From Bacteroidetes bacterium HGW-Bacteroidetes-7 (GTDB lineage Bacteria > Bacteroidota > Bacteroidia > Bacteroidales > UBA932): a stretch of 64,000 nucleotides of DNA. The stretch covers positions 62,001-126,000 of the forward strand of contig PHDA01000001.1 in the NCBI GenBank assembly GCA_002842465.1, written 5' to 3'. Both the position numbers and the translations under genes were made by a program. Below, in pieces: positions 56,070-63,265 of the stretch; within the stretch, counting starts at the first letter, position 1; each line of letters opens with the position of its first letter. The notes beneath the pieces were generated by a model. The model saw only the letters and a list, made by a program, of their open reading frames with translations. It had not been told where the DNA came from and made no database searches.

Positions 56070-56528
56070 ATGGAAAATCTAATAGTTAAAAGGATAAATG
56101 TAAAGATACTCGTACTTACAATCACTATGGTAATTATTTCAGGGGTGGCACTAATTCTTAAAGATTACTCAACAACTGTGATTGTTTTAATTGCAGCGGC
56201 TCTGATATTCTTTTTCAAACGTAAACATGAGGTGTACACAGTAACGGGGAGTCCTGTGAAACGTGAGTCATACTTCTTTGACAGAGAGAGTAAAAGCGCA
56301 CTGGAGAGCGTTCTTCATGGTGAGCTTGGTGATAATTCACTCGTAATGTACTTCAGTGATAACGGCAGTGGCAGACTTGATGTTATAATGACAAAAGACG
56401 AAAACTATGCAGTTGCAACAATATTTCACTACATTCCCCATAGGTATGAACAGGATTCTGACCCTATAGAGTACACAGGCCCTAAGGTCAAGAAACTTGC
56501 AAGATACCTTAAGCGTTGTCAGCGTTAG
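56070..56528 (+). CDS. Hypothetical protein with two transmembrane helices
   Basis: A 152-residue protein with two N-terminal helices (about 10-50), then FKRKHEVYTVTGSPVKRESYFFDRES and a soluble beta-rich domain ending in KRCQR. No family recognised; the cytoplasmic domain might bind a ligand. It is preceded by a striking inverted-repeat leader that may regulate it. It converges on the sodium symporter gene. Confidence 0.65.
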   Translation: MENLIVKRINVKILVLTITMVIISGVALILKDYSTTVIVLIAAALIFFFKRKHEVYTVTGSPVKRESYFFDRESKSALESVLHGELGDNSLVMYFSDNGSGRLDVIMTKDENYAVATIFHYIPHRYEQDSDPIEYTGPKVKKLARYLKRCQR

Positions 56529-56546
56529 GTGTGACAATATTGTTTA

Positions 56547-57896
56547 TCAGAAAATACTGTTTAGCAAGACGATTGAGATTGCAATTGGGGCTAAAAATTT
56601 AATTACCAGCATAATTCCGTTAAAGAGGGACTTTCTTAAAGCGACTGTCCCTCCGCTGGTAAGTTCGTCCAGAACATCGGCTCTTTTCATCCTCCATCCG
56701 ACAAATAGTACAACCAGAAGGCCTCCTACCGGAAGCAGCACATTTGAAGATGCGTAGTCAAAGAGGTCGAAAAATGTTTTGCCGAAAATTGTTATATCGC
56801 TCAGCGGACCCTGTGAAAGAGAGCTGAACGTTCCAAAGATTCCGATAATCACAAAAGTAACTACAACAGCTACTTTCCTGGTCATCTTAAGCTCCTCTGT
56901 AAAGTATGCAACCACTACCTCCAGAAGTGAAATTGCTGATGTTATTGCTGCAATTAGCAGAATAAAGAAAAATGCGATTGAAATTACATTGCCAAAAGGC
57001 ATCTGTGCGAAAATCTGTGGCAGGGTAATGAATACGAGGCTTGGCCCTTGTCCCGGAGAGATACCGAATGCGAAAACTGCCGGCATCACGGCAAGTCCTG
57101 CCAGTATTGCAAACCCCGTATCGGCAAATGCCGACATAAATGAGATCTTAAAAAGATTTTCCTTCCTGTTGACATATGAGCCGTATGTGATTATACATCC
57201 CATGCCCAGGCTAAGTGAGAAAAAGGCCTGTCCGAGAGCGGCAAGCATTGTCTCTCCGGTAATCTTTGAGAAGTCGGGGTACAAAAGAAACTTAACACCG
57301 GCTCCGGCTCCGTCAAGGGTCAGTGATCTTATTGCCAGCAACAATACCAGCACAAAAAGCATTGGCATTAATATTTTTGAATATTTTTCTATTCCGTTCT
57401 TGACTCCGGCTACCACTATCAGGGCGGATAATGTCAGAAACAGCAGGTGCATGGCCACCGGCAAAAAAGAGGATTGGGAGAATCCCGAAAACTGGTTTGC
57501 GAGCGACGAACTGTCAGAGGTGAGGAAATCGGAGGAGAATGATTTGAAAATGTATTCAAGGGTCCAGCCTCCCACTACGCTGTAAAAAGACATTATGCAA
57601 ATTGAGGCAACAACGCTGATAACTCCGATGGACAACCAGCCCGATTTAGGCGCAATCTTCTTGATGGCTCCAAAAGCATTAGACTGAGTCCTCCTCCCAA
57701 TAACAAACTCCGAAAACATTATAGGCAGGCAGAGAAGGATGACAAATACTAGATAGAGAATTATGAATGCGGCACCTCCGTTATTGCCAACCATATAGGG
57801 GAATCGCCATAAGTTGCCTAATCCAACTGCCGAACCGGCCACTGCTACCAGGACTCCAAAGCGGCTGCCAAAGCCATCTCTTTCTATATTTGCCAT
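56547..57896 (-). CDS. Sodium-dependent transporter, neurotransmitter:sodium symporter family
   Basis: A 449-residue inner-membrane protein with 11-12 helices. GSAVGLGNLWRFPYMVGNNGGAAF in helix 1 is the defining LeuT-type signature that forms the sodium and substrate site. Bacterial members move amino acids such as leucine, tryptophan or tyrosine with Na+; the substrate here is unknown. It is transcribed divergently from the nitronate monooxygenase-like gene. Confidence 0.94.
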   Translation of the reverse strand: MANIERDGFGSRFGVLVAVAGSAVGLGNLWRFPYMVGNNGGAAFIILYLVFVILLCLPIMFSEFVIGRRTQSNAFGAIKKIAPKSGWLSIGVISVVASICIMSFYSVVGGWTLEYIFKSFSSDFLTSDSSSLANQFSGFSQSSFLPVAMHLLFLTLSALIVVAGVKNGIEKYSKILMPMLFVLVLLLAIRSLTLDGAGAGVKFLLYPDFSKITGETMLAALGQAFFSLSLGMGCIITYGSYVNRKENLFKISFMSAFADTGFAILAGLAVMPAVFAFGISPGQGPSLVFITLPQIFAQMPFGNVISIAFFFILLIAAITSAISLLEVVVAYFTEELKMTRKVAVVVTFVIIGIFGTFSSLSQGPLSDITIFGKTFFDLFDYASSNVLLPVGGLLVVLFVGWRMKRADVLDELTSGGTVALRKSLFNGIMLVIKFLAPIAISIVLLNSIF

Positions 57897-57912
57897 AATC
57901 TAAGTTTTAACA

Positions 57913-57920
57913 CAAAGATA
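57913..57920 (-). promoter_or_regulatory. -7 box for the sodium symporter gene
   Basis: TATCTTTG on the minus strand, a perfect match, 16 nt before the start codon. Confidence 0.6.
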
Positions 57921-57941
57921 TATAAATGCTGGTTTTATCAT

Positions 57942-57949
57942 TATTTTTG
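57942..57949 (+). promoter_or_regulatory. -7 box for the nitronate monooxygenase-like gene
   Basis: TATTTTTG, a perfect match, ends 7 nt before the ATG at 57957, back to back with the symporter promoter. Confidence 0.6.
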
Positions 57950-57956
57950 TATCGTT

Positions 57957-58868
57957 ATGGAAAATAGAATTTGCAAACTTTTTGGGATTGAGTATCCCAT
58001 AGTACAGGGTGGTATGATTTGGTGCAGCGGCTGGAGACTGGCCTCTGCAGTAAGTAATGCCGGAGGTCTTGGCCTGATAGGGGCAGGATCGATGCATCCC
58101 GACAACTTGAGGCATCATATACGCAGCTGCCGGGAGGCTCTATTGCCCGGGAAAACTTTCGGGGTGAATGTTCCACTTCTCTACCCGGAGATTGAGCAGA
58201 TAATTGATGTTATAACCCAAGAGAGGGTTCCGGTGGTATTTACCTCTGCCGGTAGTCCAAAAAAATGGGCTTCGTATCTTAAAGAGAGAGGTATAATTGT
58301 GGTTCATGTAGTTTCGAGCACAGCCTTTGCGGTCAAGTGTCAGGAGGCGGGAGTAGATGCAGTGGTTGCCGAAGGGTTTGAGGCGGGAGGTCACAACGGA
58401 AGGGAGGAGACTACAACGTTTTGCCTGATACCAGCTGTTCGAGAAGCAATCACAATCCCGTTAATTGCAGCAGGAGGAGTCTCGTCGCGGGCAAGCTATA
58501 ATGCTGCCTTTGCCCTTGGAGCAGAGGGGGTGCAGATAGGTACACGCTTTGCCCTTTGCAAAGAGAGTTCTGCTCATGAATCATTCAAAGAGTTGTGCCG
58601 CGGCCTACCTGAGGGTGGCACCCGGCTTCTTCTCAAACAACTGGCTCCGGTAAGGCTTGTCCAAAACGACTTCTCTGATGCCGTTGCCCAGGCCGAAACC
58701 CGCGGAGCCTCAGCCGAAGAGCTCCGTGACCTTCTCGGAAAGGGCCGTGCCAAAAAGGGCATCTTCGAAGGCGACCTTACACAAGGCGAACTCGAAATAG
58801 GCCAGGCCGCCACCATGATCCACCACGAAGAGAGCGTCTCCGACATCTTCGACGATCTCATCAGCTAA
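57957..58868 (+). CDS. Nitronate monooxygenase/enoyl-ACP reductase II-like flavoprotein
   Basis: A 303-residue FMN TIM-barrel protein: PIVQGGMIWCSGWRLASAVSNAGGLGLIG at the start, VVAEGFEAGGHNG and IAAGGVSSRASYNAAFALGAEGVQIGTRF in the FMN phosphate-binding part. Family members oxidise nitronates or reduce enoyl-ACP (FabK); the EGFEAGGH motif suits either. The last 60 codons switch to GC-rich, C-ending codons unlike the first part, and a degenerate copy of the final codons lies 180 bp downstream. Confidence 0.88.
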   Translation: MENRICKLFGIEYPIVQGGMIWCSGWRLASAVSNAGGLGLIGAGSMHPDNLRHHIRSCREALLPGKTFGVNVPLLYPEIEQIIDVITQERVPVVFTSAGSPKKWASYLKERGIIVVHVVSSTAFAVKCQEAGVDAVVAEGFEAGGHNGREETTTFCLIPAVREAITIPLIAAGGVSSRASYNAAFALGAEGVQIGTRFALCKESSAHESFKELCRGLPEGGTRLLLKQLAPVRLVQNDFSDAVAQAETRGASAEELRDLLGKGRAKKGIFEGDLTQGELEIGQAATMIHHEESVSDIFDDLIS

Positions 58869-59044
58869 TTACGCAGGCTTGCTAAACAGCGCTTCACCGC
58901 CAGGCGCCACGCCACCGCCATGCGCCACGTAACAGCACCCTCCTAACGCACTGCCTGGCCGCTACTAGCAACCTTACCGCTACTAGCAACCTTACCGCCA
59001 CCATGATCCACCATGTAGAAAGCGTCACCGACCTCATCCGGTAA
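58807..59044 (+). repeat. Gene tail and its degenerate downstream copy, with an 18-bp tandem repeat between
   Basis: CCGCCACCATGATCCACCA at 58807-58825 recurs exactly at 58995-59013. The similarity continues to a stop codon (CTCATCAGCTAA versus CTCATCCGGTAA). Between them CCGCTACTAGCAACCTTA is duplicated in tandem (58959-58976, 58977-58994). The copy would encode ATMIHHVESVTDLIR before a stop, against ATMIHHEESVSDIFDDLIS in the gene. Confidence 0.85.
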
Positions 59045-59091
59045 GCACCCAGGCCAGCTATACACCACGCCACCTCCAGGCACCACGCCAA

Positions 59092-59240
59092 AAATTCTCC
59101 GCGCCACTTTTGGACATATTGTTGATTAAGAGGGTGTTCCAAAACAGACTTTTGTAATAAATGGTTTTTTTGGAGAAAGTCTAATTTGTATATAGCAGAA
59201 TTTCAAGCAGTTGTCCAAAAGTGGCGCGGAGACTTATTTT
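59092..59240. repeat. Inverted repeat of 21 bp around a 93-bp centre
   Basis: TCTCCGCGCCACTTTTGGACA at about 59096-59116 is exactly inverted at about 59212-59232. The centre has no ORF of note. The right arm also matches the end of sodA (see 59221-59338), so the element may be built from, or inserted at, the gene tail. Confidence 0.8.
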
Positions 59241-59338
59241 GCACATAAAAAAAGAGCCAAATTTAAAAAATTGGCTCATTTTTAATTCACACACATTTAA
59301 GTGGTTACCACAAACTGGCGCGGAGATTATTTTGCAAG
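59221..59338 (-). repeat. Duplicated sodA tail and 3' flank
   Basis: On the minus strand the end of sodA reads GCAAAATAA-TCTCCGCGCCA. Ninety-three bp downstream the same reads GCAAAATAAGTCTCCGCGCCA. The last two codons, the stop and the start of the 3' flank are thus present twice, separated by the terminator. Confidence 0.8.
59246..59283 (-). terminator. Terminator after sodA
   Basis: On the minus strand GAGCCAA and TTGGCTC form a stem with an AT-rich loop, followed by TTTTTTTA. It lies about 45 bp past the sodA stop, between the two copies of the gene tail. Confidence 0.75.
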
Positions 59339-60046
59339 TTGTTCGTAACGCTTAGAAACCACATCCCAGTTGATAACACTCCAGAAAGCTTCTATGTAGT
59401 CCGGACGCTTGTTCTGGTATTTCAGGTAGTAGGCGTGCTCCCACACATCCATTCCAAGTATTGGCATACCTTTCTTATCGGCAACATCCATCAATGGGTT
59501 GTCCTGGTTAGCGGTCGATGAAACAAAGAGTTCGCCCTTCTCATCAACACTAAGCCATGCCCAGCCACTGCCAAAGCGAGTCTTTCCTGCATCAGAAAAC
59601 TGCTTCTTGAACTCATCCATAGACCCGAATTTCTTCACAATAGCTGCCTCAAGTTTTGCCGAAGCCTTACCTCCGTTTACCTTCATGTTCTCCCAGTAAA
59701 TCACGTGGTTGTAAAAACCTCCTCCGTTATTTCTTACCCCGACAGGGTATTTGCTCATGTTAGCAAAGATCTCCTCAATTGTTTTTGACTCCATTTCTGT
59801 CCCTTTTATAGCGGCTACAAAGTTGTCAAAATATGCCTTGTGGTGTTTGCTGTAGTGTATCTCCATAGTCATTTTGTCAATGAATGGCTCAAGCGCATCG
59901 TAAGCGTATGGAAGTTGTGGAAATTCGAATTTATTTAATGTTTTCATATTCTTTTGTGTTTTTGAATAATTGTTATCTGTGCGGTCTTCGGCTGCTACAA
60001 TCAGTGGCAAAGCCATAATCAATACCGCTACTATAATATTTCTCAT
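59327..60046 (-). CDS. sodA: Iron/manganese superoxide dismutase with an N-terminal export-like extension
   Basis: Dismutates superoxide. Metal ligands are in HYSKHHKAYFDN, GGGFYNHVIYW and DVWEHAYYLKYQNKRPDYIEAFW; FGSGWAWL is the family signature. I start at MRNIIVAVLIMALPLIVAA (60046), preceded by AAAGAGAG, giving a signal-peptide-like N-terminus. The ordinary cytoplasmic SOD start corresponds to MKTLNKFEFP (59947), so secreted and cytoplasmic forms are both conceivable. The metal (Fe or Mn) is not decided from sequence. Confidence 0.9.
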   Translation of the reverse strand: MRNIIVAVLIMALPLIVAAEDRTDNNYSKTQKNMKTLNKFEFPQLPYAYDALEPFIDKMTMEIHYSKHHKAYFDNFVAAIKGTEMESKTIEEIFANMSKYPVGVRNNGGGFYNHVIYWENMKVNGGKASAKLEAAIVKKFGSMDEFKKQFSDAGKTRFGSGWAWLSVDEKGELFVSSTANQDNPLMDVADKKGMPILGMDVWEHAYYLKYQNKRPDYIEAFWSVINWDVVSKRYEQLAK

Positions 60047-60210
60047 ATTAACTCTCTTTGTTAAGATTATCATTTAGTAGTATAACAGAAAAGGTCCCCG
60101 TTTGTTCAACGCTGGAAAATATTTCTAATCCAAAGTAGGCGGAGGTAGAGGAAAGTTATTGATGTAAAATATAGGAGGTTGAGCTAGATGCCAGAATGTT
60201 TGGGCAAGAC

Positions 60211-60786
60211 CTAGTTTCGAACTCTTTCGTAAACAATAAATTCAAATGGATGTTCGAAGCGTTCGCCTTGTTGGTGAAATTCGCGAAATACCTCTTTCCA
60301 TTGAGCGGGGTCAATTTCGGGGAAAAATGTGTCGGCATCATTGACCGTCAGATGAACTTTTGTAAGGTAGAGCTTGTCGGCCAATGGGAGTGCTTGCCTG
60401 TAAACCTCGCCACCTCCAATTATGAAGATCTCATAAGGAGATGTATGAATATCGGTTAATGCATCTTCGAGTGAGGCGTACAGTTCTGCACCGGGAATAA
60501 TGTGGCGGTTGTCATGAATTTCCAAATTTGAAATCTCGTGTATTGCTTCTTGCGACTTTATGAGCGACCTGCTGAGCACCATATTTCTTCTGCCGGGAAG
60601 CGGTTTTCCTATTGAGAGCCAAGTCTTATGACCCATTATTACCGGGCATCCCTGAGTAGTGCGCTTAAAGTATTTAAGGTCTTCTGAGATGTGCCACAGC
60701 AAACGGTTCTCTTTACCGATAGCGCCGTTTTCAGCCACTGCTACAATTACCGATAGGGTATATTTTTTTTCGCCGGGTTTATTCAT
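60211..60786 (-). CDS. folA: Dihydrofolate reductase
   Basis: Reduces dihydrofolate to tetrahydrofolate with NADPH. The sequence shows SVIVAVAENGAIGKENRLLWHISEDLKYFK (substrate and Met20-loop region), IMGHKTWLSIGKPLPGRRNMVLSR (NADPH) and IFIIGGGEVYRQALPLADKLYLTKV. The 191-aa length is slightly long for the family, with extra residues at both ends. It lies 140 bp downstream of thyA, which produces its substrate. Confidence 0.95.
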   Translation of the reverse strand: MNKPGEKKYTLSVIVAVAENGAIGKENRLLWHISEDLKYFKRTTQGCPVIMGHKTWLSIGKPLPGRRNMVLSRSLIKSQEAIHEISNLEIHDNRHIIPGAELYASLEDALTDIHTSPYEIFIIGGGEVYRQALPLADKLYLTKVHLTVNDADTFFPEIDPAQWKEVFREFHQQGERFEHPFEFIVYERVRN

Positions 60787-60926
60787 TTTATTATTAACCT
60801 TTTCTCTTAATATATTGAATTCATTACTATTATAGCGAATTTGTTAATGCGATAATATTGAATGTAATGTACTTAAATCCTCATTTTTGCAAGGCTGTAA
60901 AGCCTGTTGTTCTTGATTGGAATAAC

Positions 60927-61721
60927 CTAAACCGCTATTGGAGCTTTTATTGCAGGGTGCGGATCGTAACCTTCCAGGGTGAAATCATCGTATTTGAAGT
61001 CAAAAATTGATTTAACAGCAGGGTTAATTTTCATGACAGGCAGAGGGCGTGTTTGGCGGGTGAGCTGCAAAGCAGCTTGTTCAAAGTGGTTTGTGTAGAT
61101 GTGCGCATCACCGAATGTGTGCACAAAATCTCCCGGCTTCAAATCACATACCTGAGCTACCATCATTGTAAAAAGCGCGTAAGAGGCAATATTGAATGGA
61201 ACTCCCAGAAAAACATCGGCGCTCCTCTGGTAGAGTTGGCAGCTAAGGCGGCCATTGGCTACATAAAACTGGAACATTGCATGGCATGGAGGAAGGGCCA
61301 TTTTCTCAATATCGCCCGGATTCCAGGCAGATATAATATGGCGGCGAGAATCTGGATTTCTTTTGATGCCCTCTATTAGATTGTTCAGCTGGTCGATTGT
61401 TCTTCCGTCAGAACTCTCCCAGGAGCGCCACTGATGCCCGTAAACCGGACCAAGGTTTCCACTCTTGTCTGCCCATTCATCCCAGATTGTTACGCCATTT
61501 TCATTAAGGTATTTTATGTTGGTGTCGCCGTTTATGAACCAAAGGAGTTCGTGAATTATCGACCTCAAATGCAACTTTTTAGTTGTGAGAACCGGGAACC
61601 CCTCCTCAAGAGAGAATCTCATCTGGTAACCAAAAACACTTTTTGTTCCGGTACCGGTGCGGTCGCTTTTGAGCGAACCGTTCTCCATAATATGTTTGAG
61701 TAAATCTAAATATGCTTTCAT
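60927..61721 (-). CDS. thyA: Thymidylate synthase
   Basis: Methylates dUMP to dTMP using methylene-tetrahydrofolate. [13 protein letters not shown] binds phosphate, the catalytic cysteine is in LPPCHAMFQ (146), and [18 protein letters not shown] and GDAHIYTNH bind dUMP and folate. The 264-aa length is identical to the classical enzyme. It has a perfect -7 box only 4 nt before the ATG, predicting a leaderless mRNA. Confidence 0.97.
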   Translation of the reverse strand: MKAYLDLLKHIMENGSLKSDRTGTGTKSVFGYQMRFSLEEGFPVLTTKKLHLRSIIHELLWFINGDTNIKYLNENGVTIWDEWADKSGNLGPVYGHQWRSWESSDGRTIDQLNNLIEGIKRNPDSRRHIISAWNPGDIEKMALPPCHAMFQFYVANGRLSCQLYQRSADVFLGVPFNIASYALFTMMVAQVCDLKPGDFVHTFGDAHIYTNHFEQAALQLTRQTRPLPVMKINPAVKSIFDFKYDDFTLEGYDPHPAIKAPIAV

Positions 61722-61725
61722 TCCA

Positions 61726-61733
61726 CAAATATA
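61726..61733 (-). promoter_or_regulatory. -7 box for thyA
   Basis: TATATTTG on the minus strand, a perfect match, with four bases (TGGA) between it and the thyA ATG. Confidence 0.6.
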
Positions 61734-62080
61734 ACATTAAGGTATGATATTATGAAGTTGACACCTTAATTGGGAGTTGGTTATGGAGGATTAAGTCAGG
61801 ATACAACATTTTCATACAGAGAGGCCTTTATAGCGCGTTCGGCAGGCAATCCTGCATAGTTGGCACAATATCTTTTTATTGTAATTATTTGTTGGAATAC
61901 ATTTGTGGCTCAGCAAAAGTTTGTTGTAATTTGGTTAGTAGGCCAGGTTGTTCTGATAAGAGCAATCTGGCTTCGTGTTTCGCACCGGAGGTTTTGCGCT
62001 TCCGGGAAGAAAATACGCACACTCAGACAGCCGGTATGCTTCTTTACTCCCCATCTCTTTATAAAGGTAATGCATGAATA
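61734..62080. other. Non-coding gap between thyA and the histidine kinase gene
   Basis: About 350 bp with no supportable gene. The short ORFs in the track have no family likeness. An ATTAAGGT/ACCTTAAT inverted repeat lies near its left end. Nothing else was recognised. Confidence 0.5.
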
Positions 62081-62088
62081 TACTTTTG
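62081..62088 (+). promoter_or_regulatory. -7 box for the histidine kinase gene
   Basis: TACTTTTG, a perfect match, 22 bp before the ATG at 62111. Confidence 0.55.
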
Positions 62089-62110
62089 CATAAACCGCAA
62101 TAGTCCCCAA

Positions 62111-63265
62111 ATGATGAACCTAAATAGTATATCGCTGTCAGAGACCAATGTTGTTACATCCTCTATATCGCACGAGCTCAACACTCCGCTTAACGCCATT
62201 ATTGGTTTTACGGATTTGATTCTTGAGGAGGAGTCTCTCGAAGACATAAAGTCTTTTGCAGCAATTATAAAAAATAACAGCTCACTCCTTTTGGATAAAA
62301 TTCAAAAGGTGATAGCTCTAAACTCATTGGACTACGAAAACGATGTATTTCTCGAAGAGGTGAGTGTTTCTGTTCTTTTAGAGAAGTCGCAGGACATAAT
62401 CGCCAAAGAGTTCGGCAGAAACAAAAGGATGTTTAGCATAAACTGCAACCCAACGGCAGAAGAGCAGAGCATCACTGTTTTTTCAGATAAACCTAAGCTT
62501 GAGAAATTCCTCAATCACCTTCTTTTAAGCGCGTTCTATCTGAATAAAGAGGGGCAGGTGTTTCTCTCTTTTAATATTGTTTACAAAGATGGGGTCAAAG
62601 AGGCGCTTCAAGTACTTGTCTCAGAAGAGCAGCTTGCCAATTTTGGTGAACAGAAATCAAGCTTTGAAGAGGATATTGATGCAGCAGTTTCAAAACTTAG
62701 GTTTGAAGATGGAATCGGAATCAACCTTGCTATTTGTCACAAGATTTCCAAAAAAATCGGAGGGCACATGTACCTTAAGATAAACAGCAATAATAAGGTA
62801 ATCTCATTTGAATTGCCGGTAGGAAATCTGTACGGTGCAAACAGTCATCAGGATACAGGCATTAAAGTTTTAGTGGTGGAGGATGAACCAGTAAGTTGTT
62901 GTGCGTTGGAAAGAGTGTTGGCCGATTATCCATTCATGGTTATCAGGACATCGGCACAAGGCATTATTGCTGGTGCTGCAGAGCGACTGGCCAAAACAGA
63001 CATAGTTATTATAAATGAAGAGATCAAAGAGATGCCCGTTAGAAACGCTATTGACAGGCTCATAAAGAAAAATCCCGAAGTTTCTTTTCTTATAGAGGAG
63101 TCTTGTTTTAACAGGGAGAGCGACATATTTATTCGTCACAACAACTTTTTCTACTACTGCCGATATTCAGCTGAAGCACAAATTGAGAGTGCTCTGGACA
63201 GAATTATGAAATACAGAGATAAAGAAACGACTAACACATACAAACAGAGTTTAAATGCAGGTTAA
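62111..63265 (+). CDS. Soluble hybrid histidine kinase with degenerate receiver
   Basis: A 384-residue protein without transmembrane or sensor domain. The HisKA H-box is SHELNTPLNAIIGF (His 21). The ATP-binding domain has FEDGIGINLAICHKISKKIGGHMYL as its G-region, but the N-box (KLEKFLNHLLLSAFYL) is poorly conserved. The C-terminal receiver starts normally (VLVVEDEP, about 259), but the phospho-acceptor strand reads TDIVIINEEI, with Asn where Asp is expected. It is probably a signalling scaffold or a kinase with a non-phosphorylatable receiver. Its end overlaps the next gene by 11 bp. Confidence 0.83.
   Translation: MMNLNSISLSETNVVTSSISHELNTPLNAIIGFTDLILEEESLEDIKSFAAIIKNNSSLLLDKIQKVIALNSLDYENDVFLEEVSVSVLLEKSQDIIAKEFGRNKRMFSINCNPTAEEQSITVFSDKPKLEKFLNHLLLSAFYLNKEGQVFLSFNIVYKDGVKEALQVLVSEEQLANFGEQKSSFEEDIDAAVSKLRFEDGIGINLAICHKISKKIGGHMYLKINSNNKVISFELPVGNLYGANSHQDTGIKVLVVEDEPVSCCALERVLADYPFMVIRTSAQGIIAGAAERLAKTDIVIINEEIKEMPVRNAIDRLIKKNPEVSFLIEESCFNRESDIFIRHNNFFYYCRYSAEAQIESALDRIMKYRDKETTNTYKQSLNAG

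Noticed and set aside
56779-57585. 268-aa plus-strand ORF opposite the sodium symporter
   Set aside because: Antisense shadow of a conserved membrane protein.
58894-59142. 82-aa minus-strand ORF with repeated VAVRLLVA
   Set aside because: Product of the 18-bp tandem repeat and gene-tail copy, not a protein gene.
61860-62110. Short ORFs upstream of the histidine kinase
   Set aside because: Overlapping small frames on both strands without family likeness; the stretch is better read as non-coding.
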